A DNA stretch of 64,000 nucleotides from Planctomycetota bacterium (GTDB taxonomy: Bacteria > Planctomycetota > E44-bin39), in contig SOJX01000090.1 in assembly GCA_004376375.1 (NCBI GenBank), forward strand, positions 26,522 to 90,521. The letters are read 5' to 3'. The notes under the pieces were generated by a model. That model saw only the letters and a program-made list of their open reading frames with translations, was not told where the DNA came from and made no database searches. Both the position numbers and the translations under genes were made by a program. Shown here piece after piece: positions 54,763 through 62,470 of this stretch; within the stretch, counting starts at the first letter, position 1; each line of letters begins with the position of its first letter.

Positions 54763-55492
54763 TAAAAAAGAGCTGACGCTCGGCGCCAGGCTTATCCGCT
54801 ACGGCGGTCTGCTGTTCATCATCGTCGCGGTCTGCGTCGGGCTGATTAATTTCGTATATTCGATGACGAAAGAGAAGATCATTGCGGCGCAGAAAGAAAA
54901 GATGATGAAGGGAGTACGCGCCATTTTCAATCTTGTACCGAAAGACCCCACCGACAGGGAAGAGGTTGAAAAGATAAAGAAAGAAGCGGAGAAGATTCGC
55001 ATAAGAACTAACGTCGAATACGGAAAGAACAGAAAAACGACTTTCTACGACTATGAAGGCAAGGTCGCCTGCGTGGTCAAGCCCATCGGTTACGACGGCC
55101 CCATAACGATGATTGCGGGATACTCGCCTGCCGAAGACCTGGTGCTTGGGATTTACATTGTAAGCCATACCGAAACGCCCGGCTTCGGCGCACGTTTTAC
55201 CGAGAAAAAGAAGGGAAAGAGCCTGATAGGCCGTGTGATCGGGGAAGATATACCGCCGCCTACGGCCCTTGACAACCAGACCGACATGCTTGTATTTCAG
55301 CAGCCGTATTTCAATAAGCCGGCCTCAGTTTTTGAGCCGGCTGATATTGCAAACTGCAAAGAGGTGGACGGTATTACCAGCGCGACTATTACCAGTCAGG
55401 CCGTCTATACGGGCGTCCGCGAAGCCATCGCAATCCTGAAACGATACGACCCGGAAAAAGGCATCGTGAAGAAGAAGAAAACAAGAAAATAA
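54743..55492 (+). CDS. rnfG: Rnf electron-transport complex subunit G
   Basis: 249 residues from ATG 54743 (GGAG upstream, within the end of rnfD). One membrane anchor (LLFIIVAVCVGLINFVYSMT, about 23-42) followed by a periplasmic FMN-binding domain: ETPGFGARFTEK (about 144-155) and VDGITSATITSQAVY (about 208-222), where Thr215 of TSAT is the likely covalent flavin site. Usual next genes rnfE, rnfA and rnfB are absent: a repeat array and scpB follow. The complex must be completed from elsewhere, or is reduced. Confidence 0.93.
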   Translation: MPEQPADKKELTLGARLIRYGGLLFIIVAVCVGLINFVYSMTKEKIIAAQKEKMMKGVRAIFNLVPKDPTDREEVEKIKKEAEKIRIRTNVEYGKNRKTTFYDYEGKVACVVKPIGYDGPITMIAGYSPAEDLVLGIYIVSHTETPGFGARFTEKKKGKSLIGRVIGEDIPPPTALDNQTDMLVFQQPYFNKPASVFEPADIANCKEVDGITSATITSQAVYTGVREAIAILKRYDPEKGIVKKKKTRK

Positions 55493-55577
55493 GGAAACAA
55501 GGAAATAGGTAAATAAGGAAACAAGAAATTAATAAATAAGACCTTGTTGCCTTGTCAACTTGTTGCCTTGTCCCTTA
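55488..55577. repeat. Inverted tandem array after rnfG
   Basis: Left arm AAGGAAACA/AAGGAAATA units (55490-55527), AT-rich loop, right arm CTTGTTGCCTTGTCAACTTG (55543-55562) on to CTTGTCCCTTATT. The arms are inverted copies, giving a long imperfect hairpin at the 3' end of rnfG. Confidence 0.88.
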
Positions 55578-55597
55578 TTCCGCAAGAGGGGATCTTA

Positions 55598-56386
55598 ATG
55601 ACAGACGAGCAGGACGGGCAGGAAAAAAGGAATGAGATTCCCGCTTTGGGCGATTCTGCGGATTCATCGGAACCCCGCAAAGATCTTCCCGCCGGCGGGG
55701 AGACGCCCACGGCGCCGGCGTCAGGCCCGTTCGCGGATCCGGATAAGCCCATCCATTTCGACCCTGAGAAAATCGATTCCGTTATTTCAGACCGCGAGGA
55801 AGTGCGCGCAAAGGAAAGAGAAGCCGCGGCCGGGGAAGTTCCGCCCGAACCGCCGGTGACGGTGGAACAGCTGCCCAATATTCTGGAGGCCCTCCTTTTC
55901 GCGTCCGGCACGGAGCCGCTCTCGGTCCGGAAGCTCGCGCATTTGCTGCCCGGCATCGAAGGAAAGACGGTGCGCAAGGCCCTCAATAAGCTTGCGGAGG
56001 AATACAGCACCTCGAAACGCGGCATCCAGCTCGAGGAGGTCGCGGGCGGCTTCCAGCTTTTCACCAACATGGAGTATTACCAGTATCTTAAAAAGCTGAA
56101 ACGCGCGCCGCGCCCCATACGGCTCTCGAGCGCGTCGATGCAGGTGCTGGCACTCGTGGCGTGGAAGCAGCCGGTGATAAAGGCCGACGTCGACACGATA
56201 CGCGGGACCGATTGCGGCCAGATTCTCCGCAACCTCATCGAGCTGGGACTGCTCGAGATGTCGGGGCGGGCGGAAGTTATTGGAAAACCGTATCTGTATT
56301 CAACAACGCGGCAGTTTCTCGAAGTATTCGGCATGCGCTCGCTCGACGACCTGCCGAAAATCGAAGACCTCGCCGTCGAAGATTAA
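55598..56386 (+). CDS. scpB: Segregation and condensation protein B
   Basis: 262 residues from ATG 55598 (GAGGGGA upstream; an earlier TTG lies in the repeat array). About 85 Pro/Glu/Asp-rich residues precede the two winged-helix domains of ScpB: VEQLPNILEALLFASGTEPL, EVAGGFQLFTNMEYYQYL, and SASMQVLALVAWKQPVIKAD, then IRGTDCGQILRNLIELGLLE. It links ScpA and SMC in the chromosome condensin. scpA and smc are not in the window. The long acidic N-terminal extension is unusual. Convergent with the next gene. Confidence 0.93.
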   Translation: MTDEQDGQEKRNEIPALGDSADSSEPRKDLPAGGETPTAPASGPFADPDKPIHFDPEKIDSVISDREEVRAKEREAAAGEVPPEPPVTVEQLPNILEALLFASGTEPLSVRKLAHLLPGIEGKTVRKALNKLAEEYSTSKRGIQLEEVAGGFQLFTNMEYYQYLKKLKRAPRPIRLSSASMQVLALVAWKQPVIKADVDTIRGTDCGQILRNLIELGLLEMSGRAEVIGKPYLYSTTRQFLEVFGMRSLDDLPKIEDLAVED

Positions 56387-56389
56387 ACA

Positions 56390-56556
56390 AAGTATGAGAA
56401 GAAAGTATGAAGGCTGAAGGATGAATTATGAAATTAATAATTATTTGATTTATGATTCATCACGAAGCTGCGTATGTTAAGTTAAGCGGATTAATAATCA
56501 ACTTTTTATCCGCATTTCATCCTTCATACTTTATACTTCATACTTTCTTCTCATTC
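56390..56556. repeat. Inverted AAGTATGA arrays between convergent genes
   Basis: Left arm AAGTATGAGAAGAAAGTATG onward (56391-56432) and right arm of TTCATCCTTCATACTTTATA type (56514-56556) are inverted copies around 80 bp of AT-rich sequence. Together they could form a bidirectional 3' structure for scpB and the 56551 gene. Confidence 0.85.
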
Positions 56557-57084
56557 CAGCGGCGGCATTTTGTGAATATCGCTCAGCCGTTTATTGAGTT
56601 GAGACATTTCATGATCGATGGCTGTGTTGTTCGGGTAGCGTTTCCGCAGGATTTCCCATTGAGCTAACGCCTTGTCAATCGCGTCGAGTGCGCGCTGCAT
56701 GTCCGCAGCATTGCGGGTCCTCGAATAAATACTTGCGTACCGTTCAGCTTCAGTTGTCAGTTCATTGGCCTTTCGCTCGATTTCCTGTTCGTTGTCACCG
56801 GCAGTGGCGTTCCCACCCGTGGTGTCGCCGTTATCGGGCGGCGGATTGGAAATCAGGACGAGAATAATGATGAGGAGGATGACGCCGGCTATGCATCCGC
56901 CGATAATATGCGGCGTCCAGTTCTTCCCCGGCGCGTAGAGGTCTTCGTCTTCTTCCTCTGTTCTTCTTTTTCCCGATCCCTCTCGCCCGGACGGGCGTTT
57001 TCGAAGCGTACCGCTCGAGCGTCGGCCCGGAACCTTCCCGGACGACCGGCCATGCCTGTGCGAACCACGTTTTGGCGTAGGCAT
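56551..57084 (-). CDS. Basic-tailed single-pass membrane protein (paralogue A)
   Basis: 177 residues. N-terminal 45 residues are Arg/Ser/Gly/Lys-rich (e.g. SGTLRKRPSGREGSGKRR), followed by an acidic patch (EEEDEDLYAP), a membrane helix (IIGGCIAGVILLIIILVLIS, about 60-79), and an external helical domain (about 105-175: NELTTEAERYASIYSRTRNA, ALAQWEILRKRYPNN). The basic tail on the cytoplasmic side could bind DNA, RNA or lipid. No family recognised. It is a clear paralogue of the gene at 57274 with the same architecture and the same type of promoter. Confidence 0.78.
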   Translation of the reverse strand: MPTPKRGSHRHGRSSGKVPGRRSSGTLRKRPSGREGSGKRRTEEEDEDLYAPGKNWTPHIIGGCIAGVILLIIILVLISNPPPDNGDTTGGNATAGDNEQEIERKANELTTEAERYASIYSRTRNAADMQRALDAIDKALAQWEILRKRYPNNTAIDHEMSQLNKRLSDIHKMPPLE

Positions 57085-57156
57085 ACGGATTCCCTTCGTT
57101 GGGTTGTGGTGGAGGACGAGACGTGACTGGATTGTTGGAGGCGCTTCGTTGTGATT

Positions 57157-57185
57157 ATTTTACTCAAAATATCACAATATGTCAA
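57157..57185 (-). promoter_or_regulatory. Sigma-70 promoter of paralogue A
   Basis: Minus strand: TTGACA (57185-57180), 17-bp spacer, TAAAAT (57162-57157), about 70 nt before the start. Confidence 0.85.
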
Positions 57186-57216
57186 ATGAACTTTGAGGAA
57201 TATTGCCGGCAGGTAA

Positions 57217-57249
57217 AAGAAAACGACCGGCCGTCAGGCCGGTCGTTTA
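57217..57249 (-). terminator. Intrinsic terminator of paralogue B
   Basis: Perfect stem ACGACCGGCC / GGCCGGTCGT with a four-base loop (57223-57246). The minus-strand transcript continues TTTTCTTTT. Confidence 0.88.
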
Positions 57250-57273
57250 GTTATCTCTATCTACTTGGTGCCG

Positions 57274-57867
57274 TCATTCCCAGGCCGCGGTTCGCGTAAC
57301 GTCGATTCTCTGCTGGGTCAGGAGCGTTATGTCGTGGTCGATACCTGTCCAGTCGGGGTGGAGTTTACGCAGGATTTCATGCTTTCCGATAGCTTTGTCA
57401 ATCATGTTGTAAGCGCGTACCTGGTCCGCTTCCTTGCGGGTCCTGAAGTAAATGCTTGTAAGTCTGCCGGCTTCTGTGGTCAGCCTTTTCGCTTCCTCGT
57501 AAATTGACTGCTCGTCGATGCCGCGCTGGATTCTGGGGTCCACCACTTCTTCTTCAGCTTCTTCGCTTGAACCGCCTGCGGCGATAACGAGAAGGAGAAT
57601 CAGAAGAACTGCGCCGCCGACGCACGCCCCGATGATGATCGGAGTCTGGTTCTTCTTCTCCGGCTCGTAAAATTCCTCCTCATCCTCGTCGTCCATCTCT
57701 CTGCTGCCCGATCCCGTGCGTCTGGACGGGCCTTTTCGAAGTGTTCCGCTTGCGCGGCGGCTGCCGGCCCTGCGGGGGCCGCGGCCGGACGAGCGGCCGG
57801 ACGAGCGGCCGGATCCACGGCCTGAAGGACGGCCGGACCTGCGTGAACTGCGGCGGGGTGCGGGCAT
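57274..57867 (-). CDS. Basic-tailed single-pass membrane protein (paralogue B)
   Basis: 197 residues from ATG 57867 (AAAGGAAA upstream; an ATG at 57882 is the alternative). N-terminal 55 residues are almost only Arg, Ser, Gly and Pro (RPSGRGSGRSSGRSSGRGPR). An acidic patch (DDEDEEEFYEP), a membrane helix (IIIGACVGGAVLLILLLVIA) and a helical domain like paralogue A's follow (LTTEAGRLTSIYFRTRKEAD, KHEILRKLHPDWTGIDHD). The two share spacing and the LTTEA, IY.RTR and EILRK positions. Function unknown; tail composition resembles nucleic-acid-binding low-complexity tails. Confidence 0.8.
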   Translation of the reverse strand: MPAPRRSSRRSGRPSGRGSGRSSGRSSGRGPRRAGSRRASGTLRKGPSRRTGSGSREMDDEDEEEFYEPEKKNQTPIIIGACVGGAVLLILLLVIAAGGSSEEAEEEVVDPRIQRGIDEQSIYEEAKRLTTEAGRLTSIYFRTRKEADQVRAYNMIDKAIGKHEILRKLHPDWTGIDHDITLLTQQRIDVTRTAAWE

Positions 57868-57941
57868 CACGTTTCCTTTCACATAACTGGACTTTATATG
57901 CCTGTAATATTCTGCTGTTCGCCAGACGGTTTAACGAAAGT

Positions 57942-57970
57942 ATTTTATCACACGGCGCCCTTTGTGTCAA
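57942..57970 (-). promoter_or_regulatory. Sigma-70 promoter of paralogue B
   Basis: Minus strand: TTGACA (57970-57965), 17-bp spacer, TAAAAT (57947-57942). Same -35, spacer and -10 as paralogue A. Confidence 0.87.
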
Positions 57971-57976
57971 TCAATA

Positions 57977-58146
57977 AAGGAAACAAGAGAACAAGGAGTT
58001 AAGAAGTACCAAGAACCAAGTACCAAGTACCAAGTACCGAGTACCGAGTACCGAACTTCGCGCGTTACTGATTGGCGGACAGGAATGTCCGTCATCCACA
58101 AATAATAATATGACGATTGACGTTCGACGTTTGACGTTCGACGTTA
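57977..58146. repeat. Arrays of AAGTACC and ACGTTCG units with a CGGACA hairpin
   Basis: GGAAACAAG units (57978-57996), AAGTACC/GAGTACC units (58003-58055), a CGGACA-GGAA-TGTCCG hairpin (58076-58091), then ACGTTCG/ACGTTTG units (58118-58145) up to the pilin promoter. Non-coding. Confidence 0.82.
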
Positions 58147-58149
58147 CCC

Positions 58150-58178
58150 TTGACAGGCGGCGATATTCATGTTATATT
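58150..58178 (+). promoter_or_regulatory. Sigma-70 promoter of the prepilin gene
   Basis: TTGACA (58150-58155), 17-bp spacer, TATATT (58173-58178), about 60 nt before the start. Confidence 0.82.
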
Positions 58179-58247
58179 ATGAAATACAAGGCGTTCGTTG
58201 GGGATGGATTAGTTAAAATCAAAGCTGAGGAAAGGGGGTGATTAAGA

Positions 58248-58829
58248 GTGATGATGAGAATAACAAGGCGAAGTTCCGGATTTACGCTGGTCGAGCTCCT
58301 CGTGGTTATCGGTATCATAGTACTTTTGGCGGGCCTGATTTTCCCGCAAATACAGAATGCGCGAAGGAAGGGCCAGCGGGTGAAATGCGTGAACTACCTT
58401 CGGCAGTTGGGACTTGCGTCAAGAGACTACCAGGAAGATGACGATACCAACCTTTATCCATATGCCGGTGAAGGTTGCACGGGGACAGAGCACCTGGCTC
58501 TGCTGGTCGTCGAGAAGTACGTGAGGGAGCCGGAAATGTTTAAGTGCCCGGCCTCTTCCGGCAAGCGTGAGGCTGTGAAGAACGAGGATAAAACCTTCAC
58601 CCTTGAAAAGATCAACAACTCGTATGCCTGGTCTTCGGTGCCGCTTTCGGACGCGGATGAATCTGACGTCTACCTGGGCGGCGACGGAGCCGTCAGGAAC
58701 GGCCCGGTCAGCAACAACCACCTCGATGGTATGAACGTTCTCAGGCTCGACAACGCGGTGCAGTGGATCGACATGAAGAAGAAGCGCGATGATGAGAAGA
58801 AAATACCGGAGGAGCTTGCAGCACCCTAG
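58248..58829 (+). CDS. Type IV prepilin-like protein
   Basis: 193 residues. A short basic leader ends at the prepilin peptidase site GFTLVELLVVIGIIVLLAGL (about 11-30), giving a mature N-terminal Phe with Glu5. NARRKGQRVKCVNYLRQLGL follows, the arrangement of planctomycete/Verrucomicrobia-type pseudopilins. The C-terminal domain has VYLGGDGAVRNGPVSNNHLD, an H-bearing Gly-rich loop typical of this group. GTG at 58248 best fits the AAAGGGGG site; ATG 58251 or 58254 are alternatives. It could be built by the PilB-like ATPase at 16241. Own promoter and terminator. Confidence 0.88.
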   Translation: MMMRITRRSSGFTLVELLVVIGIIVLLAGLIFPQIQNARRKGQRVKCVNYLRQLGLASRDYQEDDDTNLYPYAGEGCTGTEHLALLVVEKYVREPEMFKCPASSGKREAVKNEDKTFTLEKINNSYAWSSVPLSDADESDVYLGGDGAVRNGPVSNNHLDGMNVLRLDNAVQWIDMKKKRDDEKKIPEELAAP

Positions 58830-58854
58830 ACCGGACTTACCGTAAAAGACTGAG

Positions 58855-58889
58855 CGGCGCGTCGGATTTTCCGGCGCGCCGTTTTTTTT
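58855..58889 (+). terminator. Intrinsic terminator of the prepilin gene
   Basis: Stem CGGCGCGTCGG / CCGGCGCGCCG (one G-U), loop ATTTT, then eight T. An AAGTTCGAA-type repeat follows (58892-58918). Confidence 0.9.
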
Positions 58890-58919
58890 GGGTTCGAAGG
58901 TTCAAAAGTTCGAAAGTTA

Positions 58920-59690
58920 TTAGTTGCGCTCTGCCGCTACCAGCGCGGCGCCCAGTGCGCCCGTTATCTGCGGCTCGGGCGGGACATGAAGCTGCACGCC
59001 CGACTCTTCCTCGAGCGCGCGCGTGACGCCGGCGTTTTGAGCCACGCCGCCGGTAAATACGACGTCGGCGTTCAGACCGACACGCCCAGCCATCGAAAGC
59101 GTCCGGCGGGCGATGGATTTGAAAACACCGCGAAGGATTATATCGAGCGGCGTGCCGCGCTGGAGAAGGCCGATGATTTCCGACTCGGCGAAAACCGCGC
59201 ACATCGACGAAATGTCGCACGACTCCGTCGTGTCCACCGTTGCTTCGGCCATTTTATCGAGCGGCACTTCAATCGACTGGCTGACGAGCTCGATGAACTT
59301 TCCCGTCCCGGCGGCGCAGCGGTCGTTCATAACGAATTTCTGCACCTTGCCTTCGGCGTCGAGCCCGATCATTTTCGAGTCCTGTCCGCCTATGTCGATA
59401 ACCGTGCGCGCGTTCGGAAAGAGGTAAGACGCGCCGCGCGCATGGCACATGATTTCGGACGCGACCCGGTCGGCGCCTTCAAAATAGTTCCGCCCGTAGC
59501 CGGTGGAGACGATCGTCTCGACGTCCTCCCTTTTCACCGATGCGGCCGCAAGCAGGTTATTGAAGGCCTTCTTTGCGTTTTCTTTCGGGTAGGAGCCGGT
59601 ATCCGTGACAATCGTTTCAACGACCTGTGCGCCGTCGTAAAGCAGTGTCTCGATGGTTCGCGAACCTACGTCGATTCCGGCGACAAGCAT
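58920..59690 (-). CDS. 2-hydroxyacyl-CoA dehydratase activator ATPase (HgdC/BadF type)
   Basis: 256 residues, close to A. fermentans HgdC. ASKHA-fold motifs: GIDVGSRTIETLLYDG (5-20), VSTGYGRN, VIDIGGQDSK (97-106), FTGGVAQNAGV. The homodimer's bridging [4Fe-4S] ligands are present: Cys125 in NDRCAAGTGKF and Cys164 in SSMCAVFAESEII. It would inject one electron, driven by ATP, into the dehydratase encoded upstream. Last gene of the minus-strand cluster, separated from the B-like subunit by a repeat hairpin. Confidence 0.93.
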   Translation of the reverse strand: MLVAGIDVGSRTIETLLYDGAQVVETIVTDTGSYPKENAKKAFNNLLAAASVKREDVETIVSTGYGRNYFEGADRVASEIMCHARGASYLFPNARTVIDIGGQDSKMIGLDAEGKVQKFVMNDRCAAGTGKFIELVSQSIEVPLDKMAEATVDTTESCDISSMCAVFAESEIIGLLQRGTPLDIILRGVFKSIARRTLSMAGRVGLNADVVFTGGVAQNAGVTRALEEESGVQLHVPPEPQITGALGAALVAAERN

Positions 59691-59732
59691 TTGTACCTCT
59701 TAATCATAACGGATCGTCTGTACGAAAAGCTG

Positions 59733-59819
59733 TCGGCTTTCAGCTATCAGCTTTCAGCTTATTATATTTTTTAATATTTAATTCTTAGCTGACTGCTGAC
59801 CGCTGAAAGCTGATAGCTT
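59733..59819. repeat. Inverted AGCTTTC/AGCTATC array between dehydratase and activator genes
   Basis: Left arm TCAGCTATCAGCTTTCAGCT (59741-59760), AT-rich loop, right arm CTGACCGCTGAAAGCTGATA (59796-59815). Inverted copies forming a hairpin of about 25 bp in the gap. Confidence 0.88.
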
Positions 59820-60938
59820 CTAAAGCATTTCCACCAGCGTCTGGATTCTCACCTTGAGCTGTTCGCGGTCGGAGTCGGAGTAATCGGTTTCGATCTTCAG
59901 GTACGGCAGGCCGAGTTCCTCCCGGACGAACTTCTCGATAAGGAACGCCTCCACGTTGTAGGTGTGGCATGCCATCCATATGAGGTCGACAACCGCGTCG
60001 GCCCGGAATTTTTCCACGAGCCGTTTTATCATTTCCGGCCGGCCCGTGTTGGGCGTCATGCACGAGCAGGGGATCTCGAAGTGCTTTCTCGCAATCGCCT
60101 CGAGCGGGTCGCCTTCCTCGTCGGTCAGCCGGTCCACCGGCTTCCACCCGGAGCATGCCTCCTGCACGACGACGACTGCGCCGCATTCCTCGATGATTTC
60201 AGTAACCTTTGTCGTACCATGCCCGGTCGGCACGCCGGTAAGCAGTATCCGCGGCGCTCCCTTCGGCGCCGCGAACTCGCCGCGCTCCTTGCGCGCGCGT
60301 GTTTCCGTTATGAACTTCTCGAGCATTTTCTCGTGGCTCGGCATTCCGGCGACCCGGTAGCGGATTTTCGACAGCTCGAGGCCGGTGACTATCGGCGGGT
60401 CTTCCGCGCCGAGCTCGAGCGCCTCGCGCATAAGTGTCCGCTCGCGGTTCATCAGTTTTATCGCACCACGAAGGTCATCGTCGGTGATTTCACGGTTATA
60501 TATTTCTTCGAGCCGCTTTTTGAGTCCGCGTACTTCATGAAGCCAGTGGTCGAACGCTTTCTTTTCCTCGACTTTCTGGGTCAGCTCCAGGATGTGCATC
60601 GGTTTCCTGTCGCCGATGATCTCGTACATCTTTTTCTTGCCGTCGCAGGTGGTCTCGGCGACGATGACGTCGGCGACCGTAAAGAACGGGCAGCGGTTCG
60701 TCAGAATGTACCCGAACGACGACTTGATGAGCGGGCACAGGTTCGCCGGAAGAACGGTTTCCGCAGGCGGTATCGTGCGCCGGTTCGTGCCGCAGAGGCA
60801 GACCGGGTATGCGTCCGCGGCAAGGAAAAGCTCGCGCGGCGTGTATTCGCAATAAATACCGGCCACGCCTTTGCCCTGCCTCTTGGCGTTGCGGACGAAT
60901 TCCACCTCGTAGGACATCGAGTTGCTGAAATATTCCAC
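59820..60938 (-). CDS. 2-hydroxyacyl-CoA dehydratase family subunit (HgdB-like)
   Basis: 372 residues; A. fermentans HgdB is 379. Conserved Cys: GVAGIYCEYTPRELFLAA (about 28), PANLCPLIKSSFG (about 68), ETTCDGKKKMYEIIG (about 96). The C-terminal substrate-side helix ends DREQLKVRIQTLVEML, as in the family. It holds one [4Fe-4S] cluster and, with the A-like subunit, removes water from a 2-hydroxyacyl-CoA after activation. The start is uncertain: GTG 60938 has no ribosome-binding site, and the frame stays open 5' to the upstream gene's stop without an ATG. Confidence 0.9.
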   Translation of the reverse strand: MEYFSNSMSYEVEFVRNAKRQGKGVAGIYCEYTPRELFLAADAYPVCLCGTNRRTIPPAETVLPANLCPLIKSSFGYILTNRCPFFTVADVIVAETTCDGKKKMYEIIGDRKPMHILELTQKVEEKKAFDHWLHEVRGLKKRLEEIYNREITDDDLRGAIKLMNRERTLMREALELGAEDPPIVTGLELSKIRYRVAGMPSHEKMLEKFITETRARKERGEFAAPKGAPRILLTGVPTGHGTTKVTEIIEECGAVVVVQEACSGWKPVDRLTDEEGDPLEAIARKHFEIPCSCMTPNTGRPEMIKRLVEKFRADAVVDLIWMACHTYNVEAFLIEKFVREELGLPYLKIETDYSDSDREQLKVRIQTLVEML

Positions 60939-60989
60939 CGGCGTAATGTCGTCGATGGAGCCGCCGTCACGGGCGGGTTTGGCGGACGC

Positions 60990-62429
60990 TCAGGTACCTC
61001 CGCCGTTATTTGAGCGAAGCATGTCCATAAAACTCTCCATTCTGCCGACGACCTGTTCGCTGGGTCGGCCGGGCGAATAGGGGACGTCGAACGAAAGCAC
61101 CGGTATGTCGAGCTCTTTCGCGACAAGTTTCGTAATCGCAGGTTCGTCGAACGGGCAATGGCTTGCGCCCGAAATGCCCGAAATTATCACGCCTTCGGCC
61201 CCGTATTTTTTTACGCCTTCTATGATCCTCCGCGCGCGGAACTCGAGCGGGCCTATCATAACGTCGTCCATCGCGTTTTCCGCGACCGCGTCGATGACCG
61301 GTTTGTCGGTCGCAAGCGGGTAGAACGAGTGGCTTATCAGGTATTCGGTTCCCGCGATGCAGCCGCCCAGGTCTTCCAGCAGGTTGACAAGAGATGCATC
61401 CGTCGGCGGCGTAACCCAGAATACTCTGATCGGGTTTTCGGCAAGCGGAGAAACGTTGTCGTCGAGCCGTTGCCGGACGGTTGCAAGAAGGTCGTCGAGG
61501 ACGTTGATGGATTCTTCCGGCTCGGAGCAGGCGTGGATGGCGATGAACTCGGCAAGGAACATTTCGAGTCCGGGCAGGGGCGGATTTTTCGCGCCGTAGA
61601 CGAGGTCGCGCAGCTCCGCTATCCGTCGTCGTATCTGATTGAAATTGTCCCGGCTTTTTATCAGCATTTCTTCGGTGATTTCGACGCCGCTGAGCTTTTC
61701 CAGCCTTTTCTTTACGCCTTTCAACTGGCCTGCCACGAAATTCCTGGCGGACGGCAGATATTCGGAGTTACCGTAAGGCGTGCGAAGGAATTTCTCGCTC
61801 GATATCGGCGCGGACGCGCTCACTCGCGTCGCCATTTCCCACCAGTGGACGGGATAGCCGAGCGATTCGATAAGCTGCATGACGGCCGAGAAGTCGTCGC
61901 AGACCGCGCCCACTCCCGCGATGCAGAGGTCGGGCGGCGGGAAATAATCCAGCGTCACCATCGCACCCAGCGCCGCGCGTATGAAGCAGAGCTCCTCGCC
62001 CGCGCCCAGCTTCGCCGCCTCGTCGAGCAGATGCGGCTCTTCCGCAAAGCACGGCGCCCACCATAATTCGTCTGCGTAGAACGTCAGCGATTCGGGCAGC
62101 GCGTACGAGAGGACCGGCACGTGTCCGAGGTCTTTCATCGCCGCGATTATTTTCCAGCCTTTTTCCTTTGCGAGGAAAAGGCGGTCCTTTTCGCTGAAAA
62201 GAAAGGCCCAGAGCCTGAGGGCGGAAAGCGAGCTGTCGAACTTGAGCCGCGCAAGAAGCGCGTCGCCCCGGCAGGAATACTCGTATGGGCTGAAAAGATA
62301 CTCGACGCCGCCGGGGACGAGGGAGCGCAGGTGCGTGCATTTCGCGCGGTATTCCGCGGGCACGTCGTTCATACGTGCTTCCCAGTCCATCATTCCTATG
62401 CGTGCGACTTCGTCTTTCAGCAGCGTCAT
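60990..62429 (-). CDS. 2-hydroxyacyl-CoA dehydratase family subunit (HgdA-like)
   Basis: 479 residues, the size of HgdA (477). Conserved elements: YSCRGDALLARLKFDSSLSA, GEELCFIRAALGAMVTL (Cys148), GVGAVCDDFSAVMQ (Cys167), and ASHCPFDEPAITKL near the C-terminus. The first third is a helical domain found in alpha subunits. It should carry a [4Fe-4S] cluster and bind the CoA substrate. The start is preceded, at exactly 7 nt, by a 31-bp palindrome and has no Shine-Dalgarno sequence. Translation may depend on the upstream gene or the hairpin. Confidence 0.88.
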   Translation of the reverse strand: MTLLKDEVARIGMMDWEARMNDVPAEYRAKCTHLRSLVPGGVEYLFSPYEYSCRGDALLARLKFDSSLSALRLWAFLFSEKDRLFLAKEKGWKIIAAMKDLGHVPVLSYALPESLTFYADELWWAPCFAEEPHLLDEAAKLGAGEELCFIRAALGAMVTLDYFPPPDLCIAGVGAVCDDFSAVMQLIESLGYPVHWWEMATRVSASAPISSEKFLRTPYGNSEYLPSARNFVAGQLKGVKKRLEKLSGVEITEEMLIKSRDNFNQIRRRIAELRDLVYGAKNPPLPGLEMFLAEFIAIHACSEPEESINVLDDLLATVRQRLDDNVSPLAENPIRVFWVTPPTDASLVNLLEDLGGCIAGTEYLISHSFYPLATDKPVIDAVAENAMDDVMIGPLEFRARRIIEGVKKYGAEGVIISGISGASHCPFDEPAITKLVAKELDIPVLSFDVPYSPGRPSEQVVGRMESFMDMLRSNNGGGT

Positions 62430-62436
62430 TGTTCTT

Positions 62437-62467
62437 TGTAGGGGCGGGTCTGAGACCCGCCCCTACA
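62437..62467. repeat. 31-bp GTAGGGGC palindrome between dehydratase genes
   Basis: TGTAGGGGCGGGTCT-G-AGACCCGCCCCTACA, perfect arms. On the minus strand it begins 3 nt after the stop of the 62471 gene and ends 7 nt before the ATG at 62429, filling the gap. Confidence 0.95.
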
Positions 62468-62470
62468 TCC

